Shown here one piece after another: positions 26,203 through 34,265 of a stretch of DNA of 47,849 nt. Numbering within the stretch: position 1 is the stretch's first letter; every line of letters begins with the position of its first letter. This stretch comes from Streptomyces sp. SM10. GTDB taxonomy: Bacteria; Actinomycetota; Actinomycetes; Streptomycetales; Streptomycetaceae. Under the pieces are notes generated by a model that saw nothing but the letters and a program-made list of their open reading frames with translations, was not told the origin of the DNA and ran no database searches. Made by a program: the position numbers and the translations under genes. Location of the stretch: contig NZ_NEUF01000088.1 in the NCBI RefSeq assembly GCF_002910915.1, positions 66,124 through 113,972 of the forward strand. Direction: 5' to 3'.

Positions 26203-28350
26203 TCATCCGGTGGCGGCGGTCTGCTGGGCCCGGCTCACGTCGTACACCCCGGGGACGTCGCGCATGGCCCTCATGAGGCCGGGCAGCCCGGCCGCGTCCG
26301 GCAGCTGCAGTGTGTAGGTGTGCCGGACGCGCTGCTCGCTCGGCGGTTCGACCGTCGCCGAGACGATGGCCGCGTCCGCGGTCGCGATGGCCTCGGTGAG
26401 GTCGGCGAGGAGCCGGGGCCGCCCGAAGGACTCGGCGACGAGGGTGACCCGGTAGTCGGCGGCGCCGCTCCAGTCGCCCGGGTCGCTCCAGCGTGCCGCC
26501 ACGGCCGCCCGGCCGATCGCCCGCATACGGGCCACGGCGGGGCACTCCTCGCGGTGCACGGTCACGGCCCCGCCGCGCACGGTGAATCCGATGATGCCGT
26601 CGGGCGGGACGGGGGTGCAGCAGCCGGCGAGCCGGACCGGCGCGCCCGGTGCCTCGACGGCCACACTCGGAGCCCGGCCGCCCGTCCTGCCGCGGCCGCC
26701 CGGGGCGTCGTCGGCGGGCTGGACCTGCGGCCTCGGTGTGTCGGGCCGACTCTTGTGGGCCCCCTGCACGCTGTCCGGATGGGCGTCGAGCCATGCCGTG
26801 ATCGCGATCCGGGCAGCGGGGGTACGCGCGTGGTCGAGCCACTCCGGGGAGGGCCCGGACGACGCGTCCTGGGCGAGCAGCAGCTGCACGGTGTCGCCGT
26901 CGTTCAGCACGGTGCTGAGCGTGGCCAGCCGGCCGTTGACGCGGGCTCCGATGGAGCCGTGCGCCTCGTCGCCGTACTGCGCGTAGGCGGCGTCGACGCA
27001 GCTGGCACCGGCGGACAGCCCGAGCGTCCCTCCGTCGGTCCGGAAGACCGTGATCTCCCGGTCCTGCGCGAGGTCGGCGCGGAGCGTGGCCCAGAAGGTG
27101 TCGGAGTCGGTGGCGGACTCCTGCCAGTCCAGGAGGCGGGAGAGCCACCCGGGCCGGGTGGGGTCGGCGCGCTCCCCGTCGGCGGGTTCGGCCGGGTGCG
27201 CGGTGGCGGTGCCGTCCTGGGTGTACGGGTTGCCGAGCGCGACGACGCCCGCCTCGGCCACCTTGTGCATCCGGTGCGTCCGGATCAGGACTTCGGCGAC
27301 GGCGCCCTCGGAGCCGACGACCGCGGTGTGCAACGACTGGTAGAGGTTGAACTTGGGGGCCGCGATGAAGTCCTTGAATTCGGAGATCACCGGGGTGAAG
27401 CAGGTGTGCAGTTCGCCCAGGACCGCATAGCAGTCGGCGTCCTCGCCGACCAGCACCAGCAGCCGTCCGAAGTCGGTTCCGCGCATCTCACCGCGTTTGG
27501 TCCGCACCCGGTGCACGGAGACGAAGTGCCGCGGTCTGATGAGCACTTCGGCGCTGATGCCGGCGTCGCGCAGCGTCGTCCTGACACGGTCGGCGATCTC
27601 GGTGAGCGGTTCCTGGGCGCCGTCCCAGGCGGAGATGAGTGCCTGGGTGCGCTCGTACTCCTGCGGGTGCAGGATCGCGAAGACGAGGTCCTCGAGCTCC
27701 GTCTTGAGTGCCTGCACGCCGAGGCGTTCGGCGAGCGGGATGAGCACGTCCCGGGTGACCTTGGCGATCCTGGCCTGCTTCTCGGGACGCATGACGCCGA
27801 GCGTCCGCATGTTGTGCAGCCGGTCGGCCAGTTTGATCGACATGACCCGGACGTCGTTGCCGGTGGCGACGAGCATCTTGCGGAAGGTCTCGGGCTCGGC
27901 GGCGGCGCCGTAGTCGACCTTCTCCAGCTTGGTGACTCCGTCGACCAGATAGCAGACCTCGTCGCCGAACTCCTCACGGACCTGGTCGAGGGTCACCTCG
28001 GTGTCCTCGACCGTGTCGTGCAGGAGCGAGGCCGTCAGGGTCGTGGTCTCCGCGCCGAGTTCGGCGAGGATCAGAGTCACGGCCAGCGGGTGGGTGATGT
28101 AGGGCTCGCCGCTCTTGCGCATCTGGCCGCGGTGGGAGGTCTCGGCGAGGACGTAGGCCTGGCGCAGGATGGAGAGGTCGGCGTCCGGGTAGTGCGCGCG
28201 GTGGGCGTCCGCGACGTGCCCGATGGCGTCGGGCAGCCGGTCACGGGAGACCGGCCCGAGCAGGGCGACACGGCCCAGCCTGCGCAGATCGATCCGTGGA
28301 CGACCGCGCTTGCGTAGGGGAGCACCTGGGTTGGTGGCCTCTGCGCTCAT
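26203..28350 (-). CDS. rshA: RelA/SpoT homologue (RSH) bifunctional-type protein
   Basis: Long RSH protein of 715 residues. The hydrolase domain is intact: H73, H87, H111-D112 in LLHDTVEDT, and IKLADRLHNMRTL. The synthetase domain spans about 255-375, but at 291-301 GTDFGRLLVLV replaces the usual YDLxAxRVIV and EAG at 366-368 replaces EYG, so several nucleotide-binding residues appear lost. TGS (about 405-470) and C-terminal ACT (about 635-710) domains follow. ATG 28350 has GGAGGTG four bases upstream and excludes a longer open frame. By position it corresponds to rshA of S. coelicolor. Ability to make (p)ppGpp is doubtful; hydrolysis is likely. Confidence 0.9.
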   Translation of the reverse strand: MSAEATNPGAPLRKRGRPRIDLRRLGRVALLGPVSRDRLPDAIGHVADAHRAHYPDADLSILRQAYVLAETSHRGQMRKSGEPYITHPLAVTLILAELGAETTTLTASLLHDTVEDTEVTLDQVREEFGDEVCYLVDGVTKLEKVDYGAAAEPETFRKMLVATGNDVRVMSIKLADRLHNMRTLGVMRPEKQARIAKVTRDVLIPLAERLGVQALKTELEDLVFAILHPQEYERTQALISAWDGAQEPLTEIADRVRTTLRDAGISAEVLIRPRHFVSVHRVRTKRGEMRGTDFGRLLVLVGEDADCYAVLGELHTCFTPVISEFKDFIAAPKFNLYQSLHTAVVGSEGAVAEVLIRTHRMHKVAEAGVVALGNPYTQDGTATAHPAEPADGERADPTRPGWLSRLLDWQESATDSDTFWATLRADLAQDREITVFRTDGGTLGLSAGASCVDAAYAQYGDEAHGSIGARVNGRLATLSTVLNDGDTVQLLLAQDASSGPSPEWLDHARTPAARIAITAWLDAHPDSVQGAHKSRPDTPRPQVQPADDAPGGRGRTGGRAPSVAVEAPGAPVRLAGCCTPVPPDGIIGFTVRGGAVTVHREECPAVARMRAIGRAAVAARWSDPGDWSGAADYRVTLVAESFGRPRLLADLTEAIATADAAIVSATVEPPSEQRVRHTYTLQLPDAAGLPGLMRAMRDVPGVYDVSRAQQTAATG

Positions 28351-28490
28351 GGGGCACCTCCGGCAACGTCGACCGGCGGTGGAGAGGTGCGGATACACCC
28401 CCGGGCCGGTGCTTGATGCTATCGACCCCACCACGTGGCGCAGTCCCGCTCCCGCCCAGCGTGAAACGGATCACCCATTCGAGCGAAGCT

Positions 28491-29363
28491 CTAACCGATC
28501 ATCGTTTCGAGCCAGGCGGGGTCGATCACACCCTCGGCGACGATCACGGCAGGCCCCGTCATGTCGATCCCGCCGTCCGGGTGCTCGGTGATCACCAGGG
28601 TGCCGCCGGGCAGGTCGACGGTGTAGGTGGCCGGGGCACCTGTCCGTGCGGGGTCCACTCCGTCCCTGCGTGCGGCCGCGACGGCCACGGCGCACGCGCC
28701 GGTGCCGCAGGAGCGGGTCTCGCCGGATCCGCGCTCGTGGACGCGCATGGCGACGTGGCGCGGCCCGCGGTCCGCGACGAACTCGACGTTGACCCCGTCC
28801 GGATAGACGGACTGCGGGCTGAACGGCGGTACGGAGCGGAGCTCTCCGGCGTGTGCCAGATCCTCGACGAACGCGACGGCGTGCGGATTGCCCATGTTCA
28901 CGTTGCGGGCCTCCCAGCTCCGGCCGTCGACCGTGACCGTGACGCCGTCCTCCGGCAGCACGGCACTCCCCATGGAGACCGTGATGTCGCCGTCCTTGGC
29001 GATGTGCACCCGCTTGACGCCGCCCCGGGTCGCGACGGCCAGATCACCTTCGGCCACGAGGCCGGCGCGCTGCAGGTAGTGGGCGAAGACACGCACCCCG
29101 TTGCCGCACATCTCGGCGGTCGAACCGTCGGAGTTGCGGTAGTCCATGAACCACTCGGCCTGCTCGGCCATGCCGAGGGCCTCGGGGTGCGCCGCGGACC
29201 GCACGACGTGCAGCAGCCCGTCGCCGCCGATGCCCGCCCGGCGGTCGCAGAGCCGGGCGACGACGGGAACCGGCAGGTCGAGGGCGTTGCCCGGGTCAGG
29301 AACGATCACGAAGTCGTTCTCGGTGCCGTGGCCCTTGAGGAAGGTGATCTGCGAAGTGCTCAC
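28491..29363 (-). CDS. dapF: Diaminopimelate epimerase
   Basis: Interconverts LL- and meso-diaminopimelate for peptidoglycan and lysine synthesis in the cytoplasm. The 290-residue protein has both catalytic cysteines: C86 in AEMCGNGVRVFA and C219 in ETRSCGTGACA. The N-terminus KGHGTENDFVIV and DYRNSDGS block are also family hallmarks. LL-DAP cell wall is consistent with Streptomyces. It lies 140 bp upstream of the RSH start region on the same strand, a conserved neighbour pair. Confidence 0.96.
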   Translation of the reverse strand: MSTSQITFLKGHGTENDFVIVPDPGNALDLPVPVVARLCDRRAGIGGDGLLHVVRSAAHPEALGMAEQAEWFMDYRNSDGSTAEMCGNGVRVFAHYLQRAGLVAEGDLAVATRGGVKRVHIAKDGDITVSMGSAVLPEDGVTVTVDGRSWEARNVNMGNPHAVAFVEDLAHAGELRSVPPFSPQSVYPDGVNVEFVADRGPRHVAMRVHERGSGETRSCGTGACAVAVAAARRDGVDPARTGAPATYTVDLPGGTLVITEHPDGGIDMTGPAVIVAEGVIDPAWLETMIG

Positions 29364-29435
29364 GAGCCAACTGTACGAGGCCTCACCCGCGGTCCACGGA
29401 TCCGGGCCCCGCTCACGGGGCCGGGGTCCACCGGG

Positions 29436-29879
29436 TCAGCGCAGCCGGGCCACGCGCCAGACGGCCAGGGCGACCAGCGCGGCGCAGACGGCGACGTACA
29501 GCACGATCACCCGCCAGTCGGGGCGCTCGTCCGATGCCCTTGCCGGCAGGCCGGGCCAGGTGTGGCCCACGCGGCGCGCCGCCATCATGCCCCAGCCGGC
29601 GGCGCAGCAGCTGATCAGCAGTCCCAGCATCGCCACGACGGCACCGCCGCCGCCGAACTCGAAGGCGAGGGGGAAGGCGAACATCAGGGAACCGACCGCT
29701 GCCAGGCCCACGATGGGCGCGAGCTGCCAGATCCGCAGACGGCGGGCGGGGCGGAGCTCGACCTCGACCTCGACCTCGGGGGCCACGTCGAGCTCGTCCG
29801 GCCCGTCAGGGCTCAGGCGTCCTGACTCGTGCTGCGTACCCGGTACGTCTCGGTCTGTGTCGCGAGGGCCGGCCTCCAT
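29436..29879 (-). CDS. Small conserved membrane protein
   Basis: Predicted 147-residue membrane protein of unknown function. An acidic N-terminus with a run of Glu and Val (VEVEVEL) leads to three hydrophobic segments, around LAPIVGLAAVGSLMFAF, VVAMLGLLISCCAAGWG and VIVLYVAVCAALVALAVW, ending in Arg residues. ATG 29879 is preferred because GGGAGGG lies nine bases upstream; a GTG at 29936 in the same frame has a poorly placed site. It follows dapF (upstream of it in transcription) in the way seen in other streptomycetes, and it marks the left edge of the variable region. Confidence 0.75.
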   Translation of the reverse strand: MEAGPRDTDRDVPGTQHESGRLSPDGPDELDVAPEVEVEVELRPARRLRIWQLAPIVGLAAVGSLMFAFPLAFEFGGGGAVVAMLGLLISCCAAGWGMMAARRVGHTWPGLPARASDERPDWRVIVLYVAVCAALVALAVWRVARLR

Positions 29880-30121
29880 CGCCACGCGCCCTCCCAACTC
29901 GGACTCCACTGGTCGATCGATGCTCGATGATGGCACGCTCCCGGCCGCCGAAATGACGGGTGGAGCGTCCCGATGCCATCACGTGATCAGGCTGTTACAG
30001 CCCCGCTTGAGGGTTTACGCAGGTCAGGCGCCTGCTGCTGGTCGGCGAGTCAGCAAGAGGTCAGCAATAGCCCCAGGTCAGCGCCGGATTGACCGGTCGC
30101 GACCAGCCAGAAGAAGGAACC

Positions 30122-30409
30122 ATGTCGACCGTGCAGGTCGGCGTCGGCCATGACAGCGACCTGGAGCACGCGGAGCGCGTCACCGCCGAGATCGTGACCG
30201 AGGTCATGACGGAGGTCGAAGGCGCGGTGCCCGAGCACGAACCGGCCGTCCGCTTCCACACGTTCGGGGACTCACGGATCAGCTCCACCGCAATGCTGGG
30301 CGTGGGTGAGTTCAGCGACCAATACCGGATCAAGCACGAGTTCATCAAGCGGCTGCACAAGCGCTACCACGTGGGGGGCACACCGTCTCGACCGGCGCCC
30401 TCACCGTGA
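30122..30409 (+). pseudogene. MscS-type mechanosensitive channel fragment
   Basis: Only part of the cytoplasmic C-terminal domain remains. VQVGVGHDSDLEHAERVT, EPAVRFHTFGDSRISS and DQYRIKHEFIKRLHKRY match the end of MscS channels, where VGVGYDTDLE and VRFHTFGDSSI are usual. All transmembrane segments are missing and the terminal IPFP motif is replaced by unrelated sequence. An AAGGA site sits before the ATG, so a 95-residue peptide could be made, but no channel could form. It lies next to the group II intron remnant, suggesting rearrangement here. Confidence 0.7.
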
Positions 30410-30481
30410 CCACGGCCCGACAGCTCGCCGAAGTCACCGGGCACGACCCCACACCCCACACCCCTCACCAAGATCGAGGAG

Positions 30482-30870
30482 TTGTTGTCCGGCAGCTCCC
30501 AGGGCCATGACGGGATCTGTCCGGATCCATCACGTGAGGCCGAGGGGGAGAAGGTCAGCGGGGAGGCCCGTTCCTGGCGGCTTCACCTGCGGATAGGCCT
30601 CACCTTCGCCGAACCGGCCCGCAGGATCAACCCGATCGTGTGCGGCTGGATGCAGTACTACGGAGCGTTCACCCGCTCCGAACCGCTGCCCATCCTGCGG
30701 CGTATCAGCGCCTACCTGATGCGCTGGATCCGCAAGAAGGACAGGTGATTTCGGTCGTTCAAGGCAGCCCACAGGTGCTGGCAGCGCATCACCAGCCGGC
30801 ATCCCAGTCTCTTCGCCCACTGGGCATGGACAGCGAGTTCCTGGTGATCAGAGCGACAAGAGCGGAGTGA
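30482..30870 (+). pseudogene. Group II intron reverse transcriptase/maturase, 3' fragment
   Basis: The maturase (X) domain end is recognisable: SGEARSWRLHLR, ARRINPIVCGWMQYYGAF and ISAYLMRWIRKK. After a stop at 30746 the same frame goes on as FRSFKAAHRCWQRITS and LFAHWAW, the normal C-terminal continuation, and a frameshift then gives EFLVIRATRAE ending at 30870. The reverse-transcriptase domain and 5' intron are absent, so the element cannot be mobile by itself. Homology begins around 30540. Confidence 0.8.
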
Positions 30871-30893
30871 CGGGAGACTGTCACGCTCCGTTC
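30860..30893 (+). ncRNA. Group II intron domain V
   Basis: The 34-nt sequence folds exactly as a catalytic domain V. An 8-bp lower helix (30860-30867 with 30886-30893) includes the AGC triad at positions 2-4. A two-base bulge CG (30884-30885) follows, then a 6-bp upper helix closed by a GAGA (GNRA) tetraloop. It overlaps the last codons of the maturase fragment. Confidence 0.85.
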
Positions 30894-30896
30894 TGC

Positions 30897-30923
30897 GGGA
30901 GCCCGAACGCGGTGTGGCTCCAC
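30897..30923 (+). ncRNA. Possible group II intron domain VI
   Basis: GGGAGCC at 30897-30903 pairs with GGCTCC at 30916-30921 and C30923, leaving A30922 bulged, as expected for the branch-point helix just 3' of domain V. The intron end would fall seven to eight bases on, at the stop codon of the convergent GNAT gene. The 3'-terminal AY consensus is not clear. Confidence 0.5.
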
Positions 30924-30926
30924 CCC

Positions 30927-32126
30927 TCAGCCGAAGGCCGCCGTACGGAGGTAGGCGTATTGCCCTGAGCCGAGACAGCCCCGTGAGGTCTTGGCGGCGC
31001 CGCTGCCCGTGCCGTAGTGGATGACGGTGACACCGGCCCGGGCCGCGGCCTCGACCAGGTGGTAGAAGAGCAGCTCGAAGTAGAGCGGCAGCCTGCGCTG
31101 GGCGGCATAGTCGAACCCGGCGCGGTGCGCGAACCAGCGGTCCTGGTGGACCACGATCAGCGCGAAGGCGATGATCTCGCCGTCGAGGCGGGCGGTGGCC
31201 GCCAGCGCGTCCGGACCGCATGCGCCGAGTGCGCGCTCCAGGATGGCCGCGGAGCGTGCGGGGGTCCAGGCACTCATTCCGTACTTGCCGAGGAGTGTGG
31301 CCTCCAGCTCCGCGAAGCGGGGGATGTCGGCGGGTTCGAGCGGGGCTACGGCGATCTGGACGCCGGCATCGCGCACCGCCCTGCGCTCGGCGCCGATCCG
31401 GCGGCGGCGGTGGGCGGAGAACCCGGCGAGGTACTCCGCGAAGCCGCCCTGCGGCACCAGCAGCCAGTGGTAGCCCTCGGAGTGGAAGGAGCGGTAGCCG
31501 CGGCGGGCCAGCAGGGTCCGCAGCGCGGTGTCGTGCTCGTCGACGTGAAGGAAGGCGACGCTGCGCAGTCCCTCCTCGTCCGCCAGACGCTCGGCGGCGC
31601 CCAGCAGGCGTACGCCGGTGGCGTCGTGGCTGTCGTGGCCGTCGCGGCTCAAGAGGGTGGTGCGGCCGAGGTGCCGCCCTCCGCAGACGAGGCCGGGCAG
31701 TAGGGCGTCGGTGAGGTCGCCGGGAAGGTCCGCGGCCAGTTCCTGTGCTCCCTGCCGCCCCTCTTCCGCGCACAGCCGCAGTAAGGTGTCGGGCCGGCCT
31801 GCGAGCCACGGGGCATCCGCGTGGGCGACCGCGGTGGCCAGTGCACCGGCCAGACCCTCGCCGTCGGTGAGGGTGAGATAACGCATGGCCGCGCCGGAGG
31901 TGTCCTCCGCCACGTCGAGCCAACGGGTCGCCAGATAGGCGTTGTCGGGGCCGGCGAGACGGTCCCAGGACGTGCGGGGAAGGTGCGCGGCCCGCCGGAC
32001 GACGCCGAGCGCGGGGGGAAGGGCGGATACGCCGCCCGGGGTGGGCTGTTCACGCGTCAGGCCAGGTGACGGGGGTCTTCGGTCGTCGCGTTCGGCGGTC
32101 CGGATGTCCACGTCCGGTGTGTGCAT
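30927..32126 (-). CDS. GNAT-fold N-acyltransferase (COG3146/FemAB-like)
   Basis: Predicted 399-residue transferase. The C-terminal 200 residues fit the predicted N-acyltransferase family related to peptidoglycan FemAB enzymes: GFAEYLAGFSAHRRRRIGAERR, EATLLGKYGMS, ALIVVHQDRWFAHRAGFDY and HYGTGSGAAKTSRGC. The N-terminal 50 residues are variable. Start ATG 32126 follows GAGGAGA at five bases; an in-frame upstream stretch with two CxxC-like cysteines is open but unsupported. It is divergent from the MFS transporter and ligase genes. Its stop codon lies within the apparent intron end, so its C-terminus might be altered. Acyl donor and acceptor are unknown. Confidence 0.8.
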   Translation of the reverse strand: MHTPDVDIRTAERDDRRPPSPGLTREQPTPGGVSALPPALGVVRRAAHLPRTSWDRLAGPDNAYLATRWLDVAEDTSGAAMRYLTLTDGEGLAGALATAVAHADAPWLAGRPDTLLRLCAEEGRQGAQELAADLPGDLTDALLPGLVCGGRHLGRTTLLSRDGHDSHDATGVRLLGAAERLADEEGLRSVAFLHVDEHDTALRTLLARRGYRSFHSEGYHWLLVPQGGFAEYLAGFSAHRRRRIGAERRAVRDAGVQIAVAPLEPADIPRFAELEATLLGKYGMSAWTPARSAAILERALGACGPDALAATARLDGEIIAFALIVVHQDRWFAHRAGFDYAAQRRLPLYFELLFYHLVEAAARAGVTVIHYGTGSGAAKTSRGCLGSGQYAYLRTAAFG

Positions 32127-32732
32127 GGTGGTCTCCTCATCAGCGCCATGGCGGCCGGTGACGTCGCGCACGGGCCCGGCGGCCGGTCGCCCCCGGAGCC
32201 GTCGGCGTGTCCCGTCGGCCGGTCTCGGCCGGTTGAGCCGTTTCTGCTGGTCGATGGCGCCGTGCCGTGAGGCCCTTCCCATGACGGCGTGCCGCAGGTC
32301 CGCGCAGGTACCGCACGCCCCGACAAGATGGGGTCGCCGTACGAGGCGTACCTGGGCGGGCGGAGCCGTCATGGGGCAGAGAGCGGGTGTAGCGCCCCGC
32401 GGGGCGCAGAGGAAGGGGTACCGCACCGGCACACGGCGGGAGGGTCGGGATCAGGGCCCGGGGCGGGACGAACCGCAGCGAAGGTGGTCGTTTCGTCACC
32501 TGCGGCACGGTGGCGAGGACAACGTAGGGCAGTGCCGTGCGGCGACGCAAGCGCCCGTATGCCAGGAAAGGGACGTCACGCCGCTGTCGTCACGCGTCGG
32601 CGGATATCAGCAGCAAACCGATGGGAGAGGTGACCTGCCGCTTCGCCGGGAGATTCCTGACGTTTCCCCAACTCCCCTACACCTCAAGACTTTTCGTGTC
32701 TCTTCATCCGCTCTCCGTCCCCTCTCGCCCGC

Positions 32733-32761
32733 TTGTGGCGCTCCCGTGCCGCCTCTAGCAT
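32733..32761 (+). promoter_or_regulatory. Candidate housekeeping promoter for the MFS/ATP-grasp genes
   Basis: TTGTGG at 32733-32738 and TAGCAT at 32756-32761 are 17 bp apart, close to the Streptomyces HrdB pattern TTGACN-N17-TAGRRT. It would give a leader of about 130 nt before the transporter gene. Confidence 0.55.
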
Positions 32762-32852
32762 CGTCGCGCTCCCGGCAGGACCCGGGTGGCGTCGTCCCTC
32801 ACCTCGGAGACCGCCGCCCACAGGGCCCCGTCGTGGGTGTGCGCCGCACCAC

Positions 32853-32874
32853 GGTCCCGTGCCGTCACGGGGCC
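32853..32874 (+). promoter_or_regulatory. Leader hairpin before the MFS gene
   Basis: GGTCCCGTG (32853-32861) and CACGGGGCC (32866-32874) form a nine-pair stem with one G-U and a 4-nt loop, ending ten bases before the ribosome-binding site GAAAGG. It could modulate translation or attenuation. Confidence 0.4.
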
Positions 32875-32897
32875 GCGCCCCCTGAAAGGCACTGGTG

Positions 32898-34172
32898 ATG
32901 GTCGGACCACCCCGTTCCACCGCCGGCGGAGGCGAGGTGGGCGCCCTGCGTCTGCTGCTGGCCGCCCAGGCGCTGAGCCAGCTCGGTTTCCGTCTGCTGG
33001 GATTGGCGATGCCACTCCTTGCGACAACTACCCTGCACGCTTCCGCCTTCGAGGTAAGCGCCGTCGCGGCCTGCCAGACGGCGGCGTTCCTCGTCATCGG
33101 GCTGCCCGCAGGGGTGTGGGTGGACCGTATGCGCAAGCGGACGGTGATGATCGCTTCTGACCTCGGCCGCGCCGTGGCCCTGGGCAGCATTCCGGTGGCG
33201 TGGAGCCTGGGCACCCTCGACGTGGTCCACCTGTGCGCGGTCTCCCTCGTCACCGGCGTCCTCACGGTCTTCTTCGACGTCGCCGAGCAGAGCTACCTGC
33301 CGCATATGGTCGGCGGCGACCGCCTCGTCGCCGCCAACGCCCGGCTGATCGGCGTCGAGGAGGTCGCGGGCGTGGTCGGCCCCAGCGCCGGCGGTCTGCT
33401 CATCCAGCTGGTGACCGCGCCCCTTGCGATCGTCGCGACGGCAGTGGGGTACGTGTGGTCCGCCCTGTGCGTCGCCCTGATCCGACGGCCGGAACCGCTT
33501 CCGCCCCGCAAGGACCGCCCCAGGCTGCTCCGGGGTGTCGCCGAGGGCGTGCGAGTGGTGACGCGGGACGCGCTGCTGCGGCCCATCGTGCTGTGCTCCA
33601 CGACGATGACCCTGTTCTGGAGCATGTCCTACGCGATGCTCCTGGTCCTGCTCGCCCGCGATCTCGCGGTGCCCGCGACCACGGTGGGTCTGCTGCTGAC
33701 GGCGGGGAGCCTCGGAGGTGTCCTCGCCACGCTCGTGGTGCGCCGCCTCATCGAGAGGCTGGGGGACGCGACGGCGGTGAAGTACAGCGTCGCGTGCGGC
33801 GCCCCGCTCACCCTGCTCGCCGCGCTCGTCCAGCCAGGGTGGCGGCTTGCGCTGGTCAGCGTCTCGCTGTTCGGGCTGGGCGCGGCGCTCGTCGTCTACA
33901 ACGTGGCCCAGGTCAGTTTCCGCCAGCGGACCGTGCCGCCCGACCTCCTGGGCAGGGTCAACGCCACCGTGCGGTTCTTCGCCTGGGGGGCACGCCCCAT
34001 CGGCAGCCTCTGCGGTGGTGTGCTGGCCGAACTGTTCGGTGCCCGGGGCGCAGTGCTCGCGGGGGCGGTCGGCACCTCGCTCGCCTTCCTTTGGCTGTTC
34101 CTCTCCCCGCTGCGCCGGATGCGGACGCTGCCGACCGGCCCGCCCTCCGGCGAACCCCTGGCGGTCACCTGA
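32898..34172 (+). CDS. MFS transporter
   Basis: Twelve-helix exporter-like protein of 424 residues. The motif after helix 2, GLPAGVWVDRMRKR, matches the major facilitator loop G-x3-D-R-x-G/R-R. RVNATVRFFAWGARPIGSLCGG is typical of the DHA3/macrolide-efflux group (MefA-like). GAAAGG lies eight bases before ATG 32898; a GTG three bases earlier is possible. It is followed by the ATP-grasp gene, with 93 bp between stop and start. Export of the product of the neighbouring ligase is a reasonable guess from the arrangement. Confidence 0.88.
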   Translation: MVGPPRSTAGGGEVGALRLLLAAQALSQLGFRLLGLAMPLLATTTLHASAFEVSAVAACQTAAFLVIGLPAGVWVDRMRKRTVMIASDLGRAVALGSIPVAWSLGTLDVVHLCAVSLVTGVLTVFFDVAEQSYLPHMVGGDRLVAANARLIGVEEVAGVVGPSAGGLLIQLVTAPLAIVATAVGYVWSALCVALIRRPEPLPPRKDRPRLLRGVAEGVRVVTRDALLRPIVLCSTTMTLFWSMSYAMLLVLLARDLAVPATTVGLLLTAGSLGGVLATLVVRRLIERLGDATAVKYSVACGAPLTLLAALVQPGWRLALVSVSLFGLGAALVVYNVAQVSFRQRTVPPDLLGRVNATVRFFAWGARPIGSLCGGVLAELFGARGAVLAGAVGTSLAFLWLFLSPLRRMRTLPTGPPSGEPLAVT

Positions 34173-34265
34173 CCGGGGCCGGCCGTGCCTGCCCCGCCGC
34201 ATCACCGGGGCCGAGCCGCGTCGCTCGGCCCCGCCCCCGTAAGCCCGACGAACGGAAGCCCTACC

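Larger units (their letters stand above)
32127..32897. promoter_or_regulatory. Divergent control region of the acyltransferase and transporter genes
   Basis: A 771-bp region without a convincing gene. It holds a perfect 16-bp palindrome GCGCCCCGCGGGGCGC (32392-32407) and a pyrimidine-rich, lower-GC stretch at 32640-32730. It also holds a good promoter and a leader hairpin, both listed separately. A 45-codon frame beginning at 32621 lacks codon bias. Confidence 0.55.

Noticed and set aside
24503..27148. Long minus-strand frame across the M1 peptidase and RSH genes
   Set aside because: Arg/Gly/Pro-rich shadow in a second frame of two recognised genes.
32127..32432. N-terminal extension of the GNAT protein with CxxC cysteines
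   Set aside because: The internal ATG at 32126 has a strong ribosome-binding site and the extension has no family similarity that I can see.
32621..32758. 45-codon frame (MGEVTCRFAGRF...) as a precursor peptide for the ATP-grasp ligase
   Set aside because: Codon use is not like real genes here, it has no repeat or core motif, and its stop overlaps the -10 of the likely promoter.
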